Below, one piece after another: positions 26,146 to 34,716 of a DNA stretch of 64,000 bases. The notes below the pieces were generated by a model that worked only from the letters and a program-made list of their open reading frames with translations, made no database searches and was not told the origin of the DNA. The DNA is from Brucella pituitosa (GTDB taxonomy: Bacteria > Pseudomonadota > Alphaproteobacteria > Rhizobiales > Rhizobiaceae): the NCBI RefSeq assembly GCF_003049685.1, contig NZ_PYSY02000001.1:1550001-1614000 (forward strand), read 5' to 3'. Numbering within the stretch: position 1 is the first letter of the stretch; every line of letters begins with the position of its first letter. The position numbers and the translations under genes are program-made.

Positions 26146-26565
26146 ATGAACAACAGGGATCAGCACACTGATCGTCATCGTCAGCATGGTTTCATGCTGT
26201 TTGTGACGTGCGTCCTGTCGTTTGCAGCCTTTATGTTTGCTGTGGACCTTTCTGCACTCGGTGACGAAGCCTGCCGCAACACACCTAAAAACATGGCCGC
26301 ACAACAGGTCGCGGATGCACCTGCAATACCGGCTCGTCAGCAATCGACGCCTGCACCCCAGCCAATGCGCGCGGTCCTTGCCGAGGCAGTTGCTGCAAAA
26401 ATCAAAGCGACTTATCCTGACGGAAATGGCGCTGGCCTTTCGGCATCGCCAAATGAACTGGCCTTCTTCGACACAAAGCATGTCGAAGCCGCAAGCGCCA
26501 CCAGGTTTCTGAGGCTTTCGCGAAGCACTTATGCTTCGGTTCGTGCGCCACCATTGCGCGCCTGA
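26146..26565 (+). CDS. Hypothetical protein with one membrane helix
   Basis: A possible 139-residue protein starting at MNNRDQHTD (an ATG 12 bases upstream is also open). A polar His/Arg-rich start is followed by one hydrophobic segment (GFMLFVTCVLSFAAFMFAV), an Ala/Pro/Gln-rich linker, and a basic C-terminus. I recognise no family. A similar-length frame exists on the opposite strand, but the membrane segment and codon use favour this one. It precedes secDF on the same strand with a 114-base gap. Confidence 0.45.
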   Translation: MNNRDQHTDRHRQHGFMLFVTCVLSFAAFMFAVDLSALGDEACRNTPKNMAAQQVADAPAIPARQQSTPAPQPMRAVLAEAVAAKIKATYPDGNGAGLSASPNELAFFDTKHVEAASATRFLRLSRSTYASVRAPPLRA

Positions 26566-26679
26566 AAGACCATCTTTGAGACTGGCACTGCCAGTCCTGA
26601 ATCACTTACGAAGAAATGTGCTTTAAGCTTTTGTATTTGATACGAAATTTGAAGTACTCAATATCCGGAATTTCAACTC

Positions 26680-29214
26680 ATGCGTACTTCTAAATGGGTC
26701 GCTGTGCTTTATGGCCTGATCGTTCTGATCGGTGTCATTATCGCCTTGCCCAACTTCTTCACACAGCAGCACCTCGACGCGTTGCCGTCATGGTTCCCCA
26801 AACGACAGGTTACGCTCGGTCTCGACTTGCGTGGCGGCTCTTATCTCGTTCTCGAAGTGGACGCGGCTACTCTCAAGAAAGATCGCCTGCGCTCCTTGCT
26901 CGATGACGCACGCAGCAAGCTGCGCACCGAGCGCATTCAACCGCAATCGATCCGCGCTGTCGGTGATGCTGTTATTGTGAGCATCCCGGATGCCGATCAG
27001 CGTGCAAAGGCCGACATTGCGCTGCGCACTCTGATTTCGCAGGTCAATACCAGCGGCTTCGGTACAGCGATCAACGATATCGACGTCACTTCCAGTGACA
27101 ATCAGATTCGTCTGACGCTGACAGAAGCGGGCTTCAACTATCGTCTGGACTCGGCTCTTCAGCAGAGCCTTGAAATCATCCGCCAGCGTGTAGATCAGGT
27201 CGGCGTTGCCGAACCATCGATTCAGCGCGTCGGTTCCGATCGTATCGTTGTTCAGCTTCCAGGCCTTCAGGACCCGGCGCAGCTTCGTCAGCTTCTCGGA
27301 AGTACCGCGAAGATGAGCTTCCACATGGTAGCGGACGCCAATCCGAACGATGCGCCGCCTCCGGGTGTCAGCATCCTGCCGGATTCCAAAGATCCGAACA
27401 TCAAATACCCTATTGAGGATCAGATCGCCCTCTCCGGCGAGCGCCTGACTGATGCCCGCGCTGGCTTTGATCAGCGTACCAATGAGCCAATCGTCTCGTT
27501 CCGTTTCGACAGCCTCGGCGCACGTCAGTTCGCGGATATTACGACCAAGAACGTCAATCGTCCTTTTGCTATCGTTCTTGACGGCAAGGTGCTGAGCGCA
27601 CCGGTCATTCGTGAGCCAATCACGGGTGGTAACGGCCAAATCAGCGGCAGCTTCACAGTTCAGGACAGTGTTGTGCTTTCGGCACTCTTGCGCGCAGGTG
27701 CCCTGCCTGCTCCGCTAACCGTTATCGAAGAACGTACAGTTGGACCGGATCTTGGCGGCGACGCCATCAAGATGGGTCTTGTTACGGGTATCATCGGTTT
27801 CGTTCTTGTAGCCGTCTTCATCCAGCTCCTCTACGGGGTCTGGGGTACGATTGCCAACGTCGCACTTCTGCTGCACACCTTGTTGACCTTCTCCGCGTTG
27901 AGCCTTATCGGAGCGACGCTTACATTGCCGGGTATCGCTGGTATCATTCTCGGCATCGGCATCGCGGTTGATGCGAACATTCTCATTAACGAACGTATTC
28001 GCGAAGAAACGCGAAGAGGCTTGGGCGCCATGGCCGCCCTCGACAAGGGCTTCCACGCGGCTTTCTCGACCATCGTGGACGCGAATGTTACCTCGCTGAT
28101 CTCTACCCTGTTGCTCTTTACATTTGGTACAGGTCCGGTACGCGGTTTCGCGATCACCATGATGCTCGGTATTGCAATCTCCATGTTCACCGACGTCACA
28201 CTCGTCCGCATGGCGATGGCCTGGTACGTTCGTAAGCGTAAGCTGAAAGTACTCATCATTGAGCCATTCCTGAAATTCGTTCCAGAAAAGACGAATATCA
28301 GCTTCATGAACGCGCGCTTTGTCGGCATTGGTGTTTCGATCGTTCTGTCGATCCTGTCGATAGGTCTGTTCTTCAAGCCGGGCCTCAATTATGGCATCGA
28401 CTTCAAGGGCGGCATTCAGGCTGAAATCGTTACATCACAGCCTGCCGATCTGGGGCAATTGCGTGAGAAACTTGCTACATTGGGATTAGGTGAAGTTGCC
28501 CTCCAATCAGCAGGTAGCCCAAATGATGTCCTGATCCGTATCCAGCGTCAGGATGGTGGTGAGGAAGCGCAGACGGTTGCCGTCAACAAAATGCGCGAAG
28601 CCGTGACTGAACTTGATGCTGGCGTAAAGATCGAACGCACAGAAGTAGTCGGACCGAAGGTTTCCGGCGAACTTGCTCGCTCCGGCTTCATCGCCGTCGT
28701 GCTTTCGGCGCTCGGTATGCTCATCTATCTTTGGTGGCGCTTTGAGTGGTTCTTTGCGATGGGCGCGATCATCACGCTTATCCTCGACACTACAAAAATG
28801 GTTGGGTTCTTCGCGCTGTTCCAGCTCGACTTCAACCTGACGGCCATCGCAGCACTTCTGACCGCTATCGGTTACTCGGTAAACGATAAGGTCGTGGTTT
28901 ATGACCGCATGCGTGAAAACATGCGTCTTTATAAATCGAAGCCACTGCGCGAGATTGTCGATATGAGTATCAATCAGGTGCTCGTCCGCTGTATCTACAC
29001 ATCGGTCACGACATTCCTGTGTATGCTTCCAATGGCCATCTGGGGCGGCAGCGCCGTTCACAATTTTGCCGTGCCGATGCTGTTCGGTATCTTCATTGCG
29101 ACCTCGTCGTCGATCTTCATTGCGGCACCTATCCTGCTTCTGTTGGGTAACTGGTGGCAGCACCGCCAGGAAGCGCACAAGGCGCTTGAAGACACTGCGG
29201 CAGCGCAGAAGTAA
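26680..29214 (+). CDS. secDF: Fused protein translocase subunit SecDF
   Basis: A single 844-residue SecD-SecF fusion with twelve membrane helices. The SecD half has TLGLDLRGGSYLVLEVD, the large periplasmic P1 domain and the helix-4 VDANILINERIREE motif near residue 430. The SecF half begins near 540 (GLNYGIDFKGGIQAEIV) and has GYSVNDKVVVYDRMREN. SecDF uses the proton gradient to pull preproteins through SecYEG. The usual partner yajC is not upstream, where a hypothetical gene lies instead. A strong terminator follows, so it is probably its own transcription unit. Confidence 0.96.
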   Translation: MRTSKWVAVLYGLIVLIGVIIALPNFFTQQHLDALPSWFPKRQVTLGLDLRGGSYLVLEVDAATLKKDRLRSLLDDARSKLRTERIQPQSIRAVGDAVIVSIPDADQRAKADIALRTLISQVNTSGFGTAINDIDVTSSDNQIRLTLTEAGFNYRLDSALQQSLEIIRQRVDQVGVAEPSIQRVGSDRIVVQLPGLQDPAQLRQLLGSTAKMSFHMVADANPNDAPPPGVSILPDSKDPNIKYPIEDQIALSGERLTDARAGFDQRTNEPIVSFRFDSLGARQFADITTKNVNRPFAIVLDGKVLSAPVIREPITGGNGQISGSFTVQDSVVLSALLRAGALPAPLTVIEERTVGPDLGGDAIKMGLVTGIIGFVLVAVFIQLLYGVWGTIANVALLLHTLLTFSALSLIGATLTLPGIAGIILGIGIAVDANILINERIREETRRGLGAMAALDKGFHAAFSTIVDANVTSLISTLLLFTFGTGPVRGFAITMMLGIAISMFTDVTLVRMAMAWYVRKRKLKVLIIEPFLKFVPEKTNISFMNARFVGIGVSIVLSILSIGLFFKPGLNYGIDFKGGIQAEIVTSQPADLGQLREKLATLGLGEVALQSAGSPNDVLIRIQRQDGGEEAQTVAVNKMREAVTELDAGVKIERTEVVGPKVSGELARSGFIAVVLSALGMLIYLWWRFEWFFAMGAIITLILDTTKMVGFFALFQLDFNLTAIAALLTAIGYSVNDKVVVYDRMRENMRLYKSKPLREIVDMSINQVLVRCIYTSVTTFLCMLPMAIWGGSAVHNFAVPMLFGIFIATSSSIFIAAPILLLLGNWWQHRQEAHKALEDTAAAQK

Positions 29215-29221
29215 TCTCATT

Positions 29222-29253
29222 GCCGGGCATGGTTTCGACCATGCCCGGCTTTC
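29222..29253 (+). terminator. Intrinsic terminator of secDF
   Basis: GCCGGGCATGGT pairs perfectly with ACCATGCCCGGC around TTCG and is followed by TTTCC. Confidence 0.9.
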
Positions 29254-29294
29254 CATAAAAATTTTATAAGACTGAAGAATGGGAAGGCACCCCT

Positions 29295-31070
29295 ATGCCC
29301 CATGACACGCCTTTAATTGCGACAATCGTCATTGGGTTATGTCTGGCCTTCATTTTCGGCACCATTGCCACCCGTCTTAAAATCTCTCCCCTCGTCGGCT
29401 ATCTGCTTGCTGGTGTCATTGCTGGTCCGCATACGCCCGGTTTCGTCGCCGATCAGGAACTCATTCTCCAACTGGCTGAAATCGGCGTTATTCTGCTGAT
29501 GTTCGGCGTTGGTCTTCACTTCTCCCTTAAAGATCTTCTCTCAGTGAAAGCCATTGCGGTTCCCGGCGCGCTGGCGCAAATTGCGACAGCAGCAGCATTG
29601 GGCACAGCCCTTGGCCTGGCGCTTGGTTGGGATGTGAAAGCCGGGCTGGTTTTTGGTCTTGCACTCTCGACCGCAAGTACAGTGGTACTTTTGCGCGCGA
29701 TGCAGGATCTTCGTCTCATCGATACTGAGCGGGGGCGCATCGCCGTTGGTTGGCTGATTGTCGAAGATCTGGCCATGGTCATGGCGCTGGTTCTTTTGCC
29801 TGCGCTTGCAAGCATCGGCGGCCAGACCGACCACGCCGCAGCAAGCGATCCAATCGTCGAATGGCTCGGCCTCGGTATTGGCGGTATCATTCTTTTCACT
29901 ATCGCAAAGGTGGCCGTTTTTGTGGCGCTTATGCTGGTAGTTGGACGCAAGGTAATTCCATGGGTCTTGAACGTTATTGTTCAGACTGGCTCACGCGAAC
30001 TTTTCCGACTGGGTGTTCTTGCCATTGCGCTCGGTGTCGCGTTCGGTGCGGCCCATCTGTTTGGCGTATCTTTCGCACTTGGTGCGTTTTTCGCGGGCAT
30101 GGTTATGAGCGAGTCCGAGCTCAGTCATCGGGCTGCAGAAGAATCCCTGCCGCTGCGTGATGCTTTCGCGGTTCTGTTCTTCATTTCCGTGGGTATGTTG
30201 TTTGATCCGATGAGCCTCATCCGCGATCCCCTGCCCCTGATTGCAACCCTCGCCATCATTTTGGTTGGAAAATCAGTCGCTGCGTTTTTCATCGTCCGCG
30301 CTTTTCGCCGACCGGTCGGCACTGCTCTGACCATTTCGGCAAGCCTCGCACAGATCGGCGAATTTTCGTTCATTCTGGCCGGGCTCGGTGTCAGCCTCAA
30401 TCTGCTACCACCCGAGGGTCGTGATTTGATTCTCGCCGGCGCAATCCTGTCCATCTTCCTCAATCCAGTCATGTTCATCGTCGCTGAACGGATGCGACCA
30501 TGGATTGAGAAGCGTATGGGCAGCGGCATAACCTCGGCAGAATTGAACGAAACAAATGTGGACGTATCTGAACCTGCACCGTTGCCGCTGACTGGTCTCA
30601 AACAACACACGATCATTGTCGGCTATGGCCAAATCGGCAAGCGTGTGGCCGCAAACCTTCAGGAAAAGCACATGCCTTTCCTCATCATCGAAGACGCGCC
30701 CAAGATTTATTTCAGATTGAAAGAAATCGGCATTGAAGCTATTGCGGGTAATGCCTCTGATGCTGAAATATGGAAAGCAGCGAATCCTGAGGAAGCAATC
30801 AATCTTGTGATTGCTATACCAAATGCATTTGAAGCGGGGCGTGCTACATCGCTCGCCCGTGCGGCGAACCCAAGCTTGCGCATCATTGTGCGTGCCTGTT
30901 CGCCAGCTGAAGCACAATATCTGCACGATCTTGGTGCAGATTCCGTCATTCTTGGCGAAGCGGAAATCGCGGGTGCCATGGAGAGAGCAATTAAAAATGA
31001 GAAGCGGAGCGAGAGCGTTCAGGCACCTCACGCACCATTCGAACCCTCGGTTGAAGCTAAAGCAACCTGA
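29295..31070 (+). CDS. CPA2 cation:proton antiporter with RCK domain (YbaL/KefB-like)
   Basis: A 591-residue protein. The N-terminal Na+/H+ exchanger domain (residues about 10-390, about 12 helices) has the acidic GLALSTASTVVLLRAM and FGVGLHFSLKDLLSVKA segments. The C-terminal TrkA-N/RCK domain starts near 435 with IIVGYGQIGKRVAANL and ends with ILGEAEIAGAMERAI. Such proteins exchange K+ or Na+ for protons under nucleotide control; glutathione gating as in KefB/KefC is not evident. GGGAAGG precedes the ATG. The next gene is 50-60 bases downstream on the same strand and may be cotranscribed. Confidence 0.92.
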   Translation: MPHDTPLIATIVIGLCLAFIFGTIATRLKISPLVGYLLAGVIAGPHTPGFVADQELILQLAEIGVILLMFGVGLHFSLKDLLSVKAIAVPGALAQIATAAALGTALGLALGWDVKAGLVFGLALSTASTVVLLRAMQDLRLIDTERGRIAVGWLIVEDLAMVMALVLLPALASIGGQTDHAAASDPIVEWLGLGIGGIILFTIAKVAVFVALMLVVGRKVIPWVLNVIVQTGSRELFRLGVLAIALGVAFGAAHLFGVSFALGAFFAGMVMSESELSHRAAEESLPLRDAFAVLFFISVGMLFDPMSLIRDPLPLIATLAIILVGKSVAAFFIVRAFRRPVGTALTISASLAQIGEFSFILAGLGVSLNLLPPEGRDLILAGAILSIFLNPVMFIVAERMRPWIEKRMGSGITSAELNETNVDVSEPAPLPLTGLKQHTIIVGYGQIGKRVAANLQEKHMPFLIIEDAPKIYFRLKEIGIEAIAGNASDAEIWKAANPEEAINLVIAIPNAFEAGRATSLARAANPSLRIIVRACSPAEAQYLHDLGADSVILGEAEIAGAMERAIKNEKRSESVQAPHAPFEPSVEAKAT

Positions 31071-31134
31071 AGGTTCAGAACGATAGAAGAGCAAAAGGGG
31101 AAAACATGCGAATTGAATGTGCGGTGGCCACTTA

Positions 31135-32082
31135 ATGAAATTCAAGGATTATATCTGGCCGGTAATAGGCATCTGCGCAGTCGTTATTTCGGCATGGCTT
31201 CTCTATCGGGAATTGCGCAGCATCTCTCTCGATGACGTTCTGGACAGTCTTTATGCGATCCGCGCTCATCATTGGTTGCTTGCAACCGCTGCAGCACTTC
31301 TCGCTTATAGCTCGCTTGCAGGCTACGACCGCATCGCGCTTCTTCACCTGCGCCGCAAAATATCCTGGCTCTTCATCGCACTTTGTTCGTTTACGACCTA
31401 CGCATTGTCGCACAATATCGGTGCATCAGTCGTCTCCGGCGCTGTTGTCCGCTACCGCGCTTATTCCTCGCAAGGTATGCCGGGCAGTGAAATTGCGGTA
31501 CTGATTGCCTTCTGCTCATTCACATTTATTCTTGGTGTGATCATAACCTCCAGCATCGTCCTATTGCTGGAACCGCATATTCTCATGCGGTTCAATGCCG
31601 ATCTCACGCCGACAGTATCGATTGTCATTGCGCTGTTGATGCTGGCTTTCATTCTTCTCTATATATTCGGTAGCTGGTTACAGCTGCGCCCATTGCAGAT
31701 CGGTAAGTTTCGTCTGGAATATCCGCGCCTGCCAGTTGTGACCCAACAACTCATCGTGGCTCCCCTCGAACTTATCGGCGCTGCTGGCATTATTTACTTC
31801 GCGCTTCCCGAAGCAGGCAATCCCGGCTTCCTGATCATTCTCGGCATCTTTCTCGTCTCGTTTTCAGCAGCCCTTATATCGCACGCACCTGGCGGGCTGG
31901 GCGTTCTCGAACTGGTATTCCTGACCGGTTTGCCGGATATGGATCAGGCTGACGTTCTGGCAGCTCTTATCGTCTTCCGCCTACTCTACCTTCTGATACC
32001 ATTCGCCATATCGCTGATCGTAGTTCTGGTTTTCGAGAAGTCACAATTCGTTCTCCGCTGGAACGACAAGCAAAAGAAATAG
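31135..32082 (+). CDS. YbhN/UPF0104-like (lysylphosphatidylglycerol synthase TM-region) membrane protein
   Basis: A 315-residue protein with about eight membrane helices matching the flippase-like part of MprF/UPF0104. Landmarks are YALSHNIGASVVSGAVVRYRAYSS, and near the end SFSAALISHAPGGLGVLELVFL, the conserved APGGxGxLE motif. Members without the synthase domain are thought to flip lipids; the substrate is unknown. The ATG at 31135 begins at the first conserved segment (MKFKDYIWP); an ATG at 31117 adds six residues. It follows the CPA2 antiporter closely and has a terminator-like hairpin downstream. Confidence 0.85.
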   Translation: MKFKDYIWPVIGICAVVISAWLLYRELRSISLDDVLDSLYAIRAHHWLLATAAALLAYSSLAGYDRIALLHLRRKISWLFIALCSFTTYALSHNIGASVVSGAVVRYRAYSSQGMPGSEIAVLIAFCSFTFILGVIITSSIVLLLEPHILMRFNADLTPTVSIVIALLMLAFILLYIFGSWLQLRPLQIGKFRLEYPRLPVVTQQLIVAPLELIGAAGIIYFALPEAGNPGFLIILGIFLVSFSAALISHAPGGLGVLELVFLTGLPDMDQADVLAALIVFRLLYLLIPFAISLIVVLVFEKSQFVLRWNDKQKK

Positions 32083-32086
32083 CGCC

Positions 32087-32121
32087 TGAGGGGCGGGTAT
32101 AATTTTCACTTACCCGCCTCA
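32087..32121 (+). terminator. Hairpin downstream of the YbhN-like gene
   Basis: TGAGGGGCGGGTA pairs with TACCCGCCTCA (two bulged G) around an AT-rich loop, just after the stop codon. Confidence 0.7.
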
Positions 32122-32242
32122 AATTGAATTAATCTTCCTTAAAATGGCATCAAACAGCCCTTATCTTGGAAATTGCTTCGCATACCCTCCCGATGCAGAG
32201 CGAAACCAGCCTCCCAAGGCTTTTGCCAAGAGGAACTAACGC

Positions 32243-32806
32243 ATGCCTGCGACATTGATCATCCCCGGTTACAAGGGATCGGAAGCAGGCCACTGGCAGC
32301 GCCAATGGTTGCATGACGATCCGTCAGCAGTGCTCGTCGAACAGGACGACTGGCACTATCCGGTGCTATCCGACTGGATGCACGCGCTCGAAGCCAAACT
32401 CGCCGAAAACCCCGGCGCAGTTCTGGTCGCCCACAGTCTTGGTTGTATTCTTGTATCGCATCTCGCAAGCCGTCCGGCTGCGGCTCACGTTGCAGGCGCT
32501 CTTCTGGTCGCACCAGCAGACGTTGAAACCATGGCCCGCAGAGACAGCCGCTTTGCGAGTTTCGCTCCCCTGCCGCGTCATGAGCTGGCTTTCCCGTCGA
32601 TCGTCGTTGCGAGCCGCAATGACAATTACATGAGCTTCGCCAAGGCAGAAGCGCTCGCAAATGTCTGGGGTTCAGGCTTCGTTGATGTTGGCCATGCCGG
32701 ACACATCAATGTGGAAAGCGGTTTCAGCCGCTGGCCGGAAGGCTCAATCCTCGCCTCTTCGCTTCACCGCGAGCCCATAACAAACACGCTCTCCCAAGCA
32801 GCGTGA
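32243..32806 (+). CDS. RBBP9/YdeN-family serine hydrolase
   Basis: A compact alpha/beta hydrolase of 187 residues. It starts with PATLIIPGYKGSEAGHWQRQW, has the nucleophile elbow LVAHSLGCILVSHLA near residue 62, the acid in SRNDNYMSFAKAE and the catalytic His in DVGHAGHINVESG. These match the DUF1234/RBBP9 family, cytoplasmic esterases of unknown natural substrate. GAGGAAC precedes the ATG. It is a single gene followed by a long repeat block. Confidence 0.88.
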   Translation: MPATLIIPGYKGSEAGHWQRQWLHDDPSAVLVEQDDWHYPVLSDWMHALEAKLAENPGAVLVAHSLGCILVSHLASRPAAAHVAGALLVAPADVETMARRDSRFASFAPLPRHELAFPSIVVASRNDNYMSFAKAEALANVWGSGFVDVGHAGHINVESGFSRWPEGSILASSLHREPITNTLSQAA

Positions 32807-32825
32807 CCGCGAACCGCCCGTGACA

Positions 32826-32992
32826 ACTAGAGCATTTCCAGCAAAAGTGCGAAGCGGTTTTGCGTCGGATAATGCTAAAAAACAAAGAGATAGAGCATTT
32901 CTAATGATTCAAGAAAAACAGAAAATGCTCTAGTTTTAAAGTGTTAGAGCGACCTTTGGGCGTCCAATAGGACGCCCGGCGCTCTAGAGAAC
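32826..32992. repeat. Dispersed intergenic repeat block, copy 3
   Basis: The block opens with AGAGCATTTCCAGCAAAAG and GCGAAGCGGTTTTGCG, the same start as the copy at 16784. It then has two hairpins: GAGCATTT/AAATGCTC (about 32891-32935) and TAGAGC..GGGCGTCC/GGACGCCC..GCTCTA (about 32945-32988). It separates convergent transcripts of the hydrolase and cysW and may end both. Confidence 0.65.
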
Positions 32993-33005
32993 GGGTGGTT
33001 TCTTT

Positions 33006-33839
33006 TTAGCTATGCTGCTTGCGTTCAAGCCAAATCTTAAGAACGAGCGTCAGAAGCGCAATGCCCGCCAGTGTTGAAGCGGCAGCAAACGCGCCGGCAA
33101 CATTATAGTCGTTGAACAGAAGCTCGACCTGCAGCGGTAGCGTGTTGGTCTTCCCGCGAATAGCGCCCGATACAACCGACACGGCGCCAAATTCGCCCAT
33201 GACACGCGCATTGCAAAGCACAGCGCCATAGAGCAGCGCCCATTTGATATTGGGCAGCGTGACATAGAAAAATGTCTGCCACGCGTTGGCGCCAAGCGTA
33301 AGCGCCGCCTCTTCCTCATCGCTGCCCTGCACTTCCATCAGCGGAATGAGTTCGCGCGCCACGAATGGCGATGTCACGAACAGGCTCACCAGAAAGATCG
33401 CCGGAACCGTGAACATGATCTTCACATCATAGGATTCGAGCAGCGGCCCAAGCAGCCCCTGCGAACCATAGAGGAAGAGATAGGTCACGCCGGCAACGAT
33501 CGGTGAAACAGAGAACGGGATTTCGACGAAGGTGATCAGCAACCTGCGGCCCGGGAAGCGGAACTTCGTGACGAGCCATGCAACGCAGACACCGAACGCC
33601 ATATTGATCGGCACGACCACAATTGCGGTCAGAATAGTAAGCCAAATGGCATGCAGCGTATCGGGTTTGAGGATTTCGCCGAAAAAGACACCAACGCCTT
33701 TGCTGAAAGCATAGGAGAAAATAAGTGCCAGCGGCGCACCAATACAAATGATCGACAGAATGGTCGCAAGCCAGATCAGCAGGTTGCGCACTGGTCCGGG
33801 CGCATTGCGCGCCTGCAGGCTCGCACTAACGGTCTGCAT
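33006..33839 (-). CDS. cysW: Sulfate/thiosulfate ABC transporter permease CysW
   Basis: A 277-residue inner-membrane permease with six helices and the binding-protein-dependent transport motif EEEAALTLGANAWQTFFYVTLPN before the last helices (the EAA loop contacting the ATPase). It ends with the VVSGAIRGKTNTLPLQVELLFNDYN region typical of CysW. Its start overlaps the cysT stop by 14 bases, so translation is coupled. The ATPase gene cysA, usually next, is missing: a repeat block and a convergent hydrolase follow. Confidence 0.93.
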   Translation of the reverse strand: MQTVSASLQARNAPGPVRNLLIWLATILSIICIGAPLALIFSYAFSKGVGVFFGEILKPDTLHAIWLTILTAIVVVPINMAFGVCVAWLVTKFRFPGRRLLITFVEIPFSVSPIVAGVTYLFLYGSQGLLGPLLESYDVKIMFTVPAIFLVSLFVTSPFVARELIPLMEVQGSDEEEAALTLGANAWQTFFYVTLPNIKWALLYGAVLCNARVMGEFGAVSVVSGAIRGKTNTLPLQVELLFNDYNVAGAFAAASTLAGIALLTLVLKIWLERKQHS

Positions 33840-34662
33840 AACGAAGCTGCCTTGCCTGAATGAGATTGGTCACGAGAAGCATGAAGAACGCCATCAGCAA
33901 CATGACGGAGGCCAACGCTGCGGCGGCAGGATAGTCATATTCGTCAAGTCGGATAAAGACGAGCAGCGACGTCACTTCTGTTTCAAAGGGCAGATTGCCG
34001 GAGATGAAAACAATTGATCCGAACTCGCCCAGACTGCGCGCAAATGACAGCGACGCGCCAGCCAGAAAAGCTGGGAAAATGGTTGGCCAGATGATGTGTG
34101 AAAATATCTGCCACGGACTGGCGCCCAAACTGCGGGCGGCCTCTTCTACATCCGCACTCATGTCTTCCAGCACCGGCTGTACTGTACGGATGACAAAAGG
34201 AATGCTGGTGAAGAACATCGCGATCATGATGCCGAGCGGCGCATAAGCAACCTTGATACCCAACGGCTCCAAATAGCGCCCGAACCAGCCATTCGGCGCA
34301 AACAATGTCACCAGCGCCAAACCGGCAATTGCAGTCGGAAGCGCAAATGGCAGATCAACTGCTGCATCGATCAATCGCTTGCCCGGAAACTGATAGCGCG
34401 ACAACACCCAAGCTAACAGCAAGCCAAACAGTCCGTTGAAAATCGTGGCAACGGCGGCGGCACTTAACGTTATGCGATAGGTTGCCAGTGCGCGATCCGA
34501 TGTGACGATGGTCCAGAAATCCGTCCAGCCAAGGCTTGCAGTTTTAAGGATCATTGCCAGAAGAGGCAGGGCTACGATGATAGCCAGATAAAGCAAAGTG
34601 CAGCCAAGGGTTAGGCCGAACCCCGGCAGCACCGAATTGCGTTTCATGCTCAGAAGCGACAC
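33826..34662 (-). CDS. cysT: Sulfate/thiosulfate ABC transporter permease CysT (CysU)
   Basis: A 278-residue permease with six helices. Conserved parts are SVLPGFGLTLGCTLLYLAIIVALPL at the N-terminus, ALPTAIAGLALVTLF, and the EAA loop EEAARSLGASPWQIFSHIIWP. With CysW it forms the membrane channel for sulfate. The GTG at 34662 has a GGA sequence upstream; an ATG at 34647 would remove five residues. It lies downstream of sbp, separated by a terminator hairpin, so it probably receives reduced readthrough transcription. Confidence 0.93.
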   Translation of the reverse strand: MSLLSMKRNSVLPGFGLTLGCTLLYLAIIVALPLLAMILKTASLGWTDFWTIVTSDRALATYRITLSAAAVATIFNGLFGLLLAWVLSRYQFPGKRLIDAAVDLPFALPTAIAGLALVTLFAPNGWFGRYLEPLGIKVAYAPLGIMIAMFFTSIPFVIRTVQPVLEDMSADVEEAARSLGASPWQIFSHIIWPTIFPAFLAGASLSFARSLGEFGSIVFISGNLPFETEVTSLLVFIRLDEYDYPAAAALASVMLLMAFFMLLVTNLIQARQLRYADR

Positions 34663-34681
34663 TGGATTTTTCCAAAAGAAA

Positions 34682-34704
34682 GGCGAGAGCTGGGTGCTCT
34701 CGCC
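34682..34704 (-). terminator. Terminator hairpin between sbp and cysT
   Basis: On the minus strand GGCGAGAGC pairs with GCTCTCGCC around ACCCA and is followed by TTTCTTTT. It lies 12 bases after the sbp stop. Inside one operon this gives the binding protein a higher dose than the permeases. Confidence 0.85.
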
Positions 34705-34716
34705 AGGTAGTCTTGT

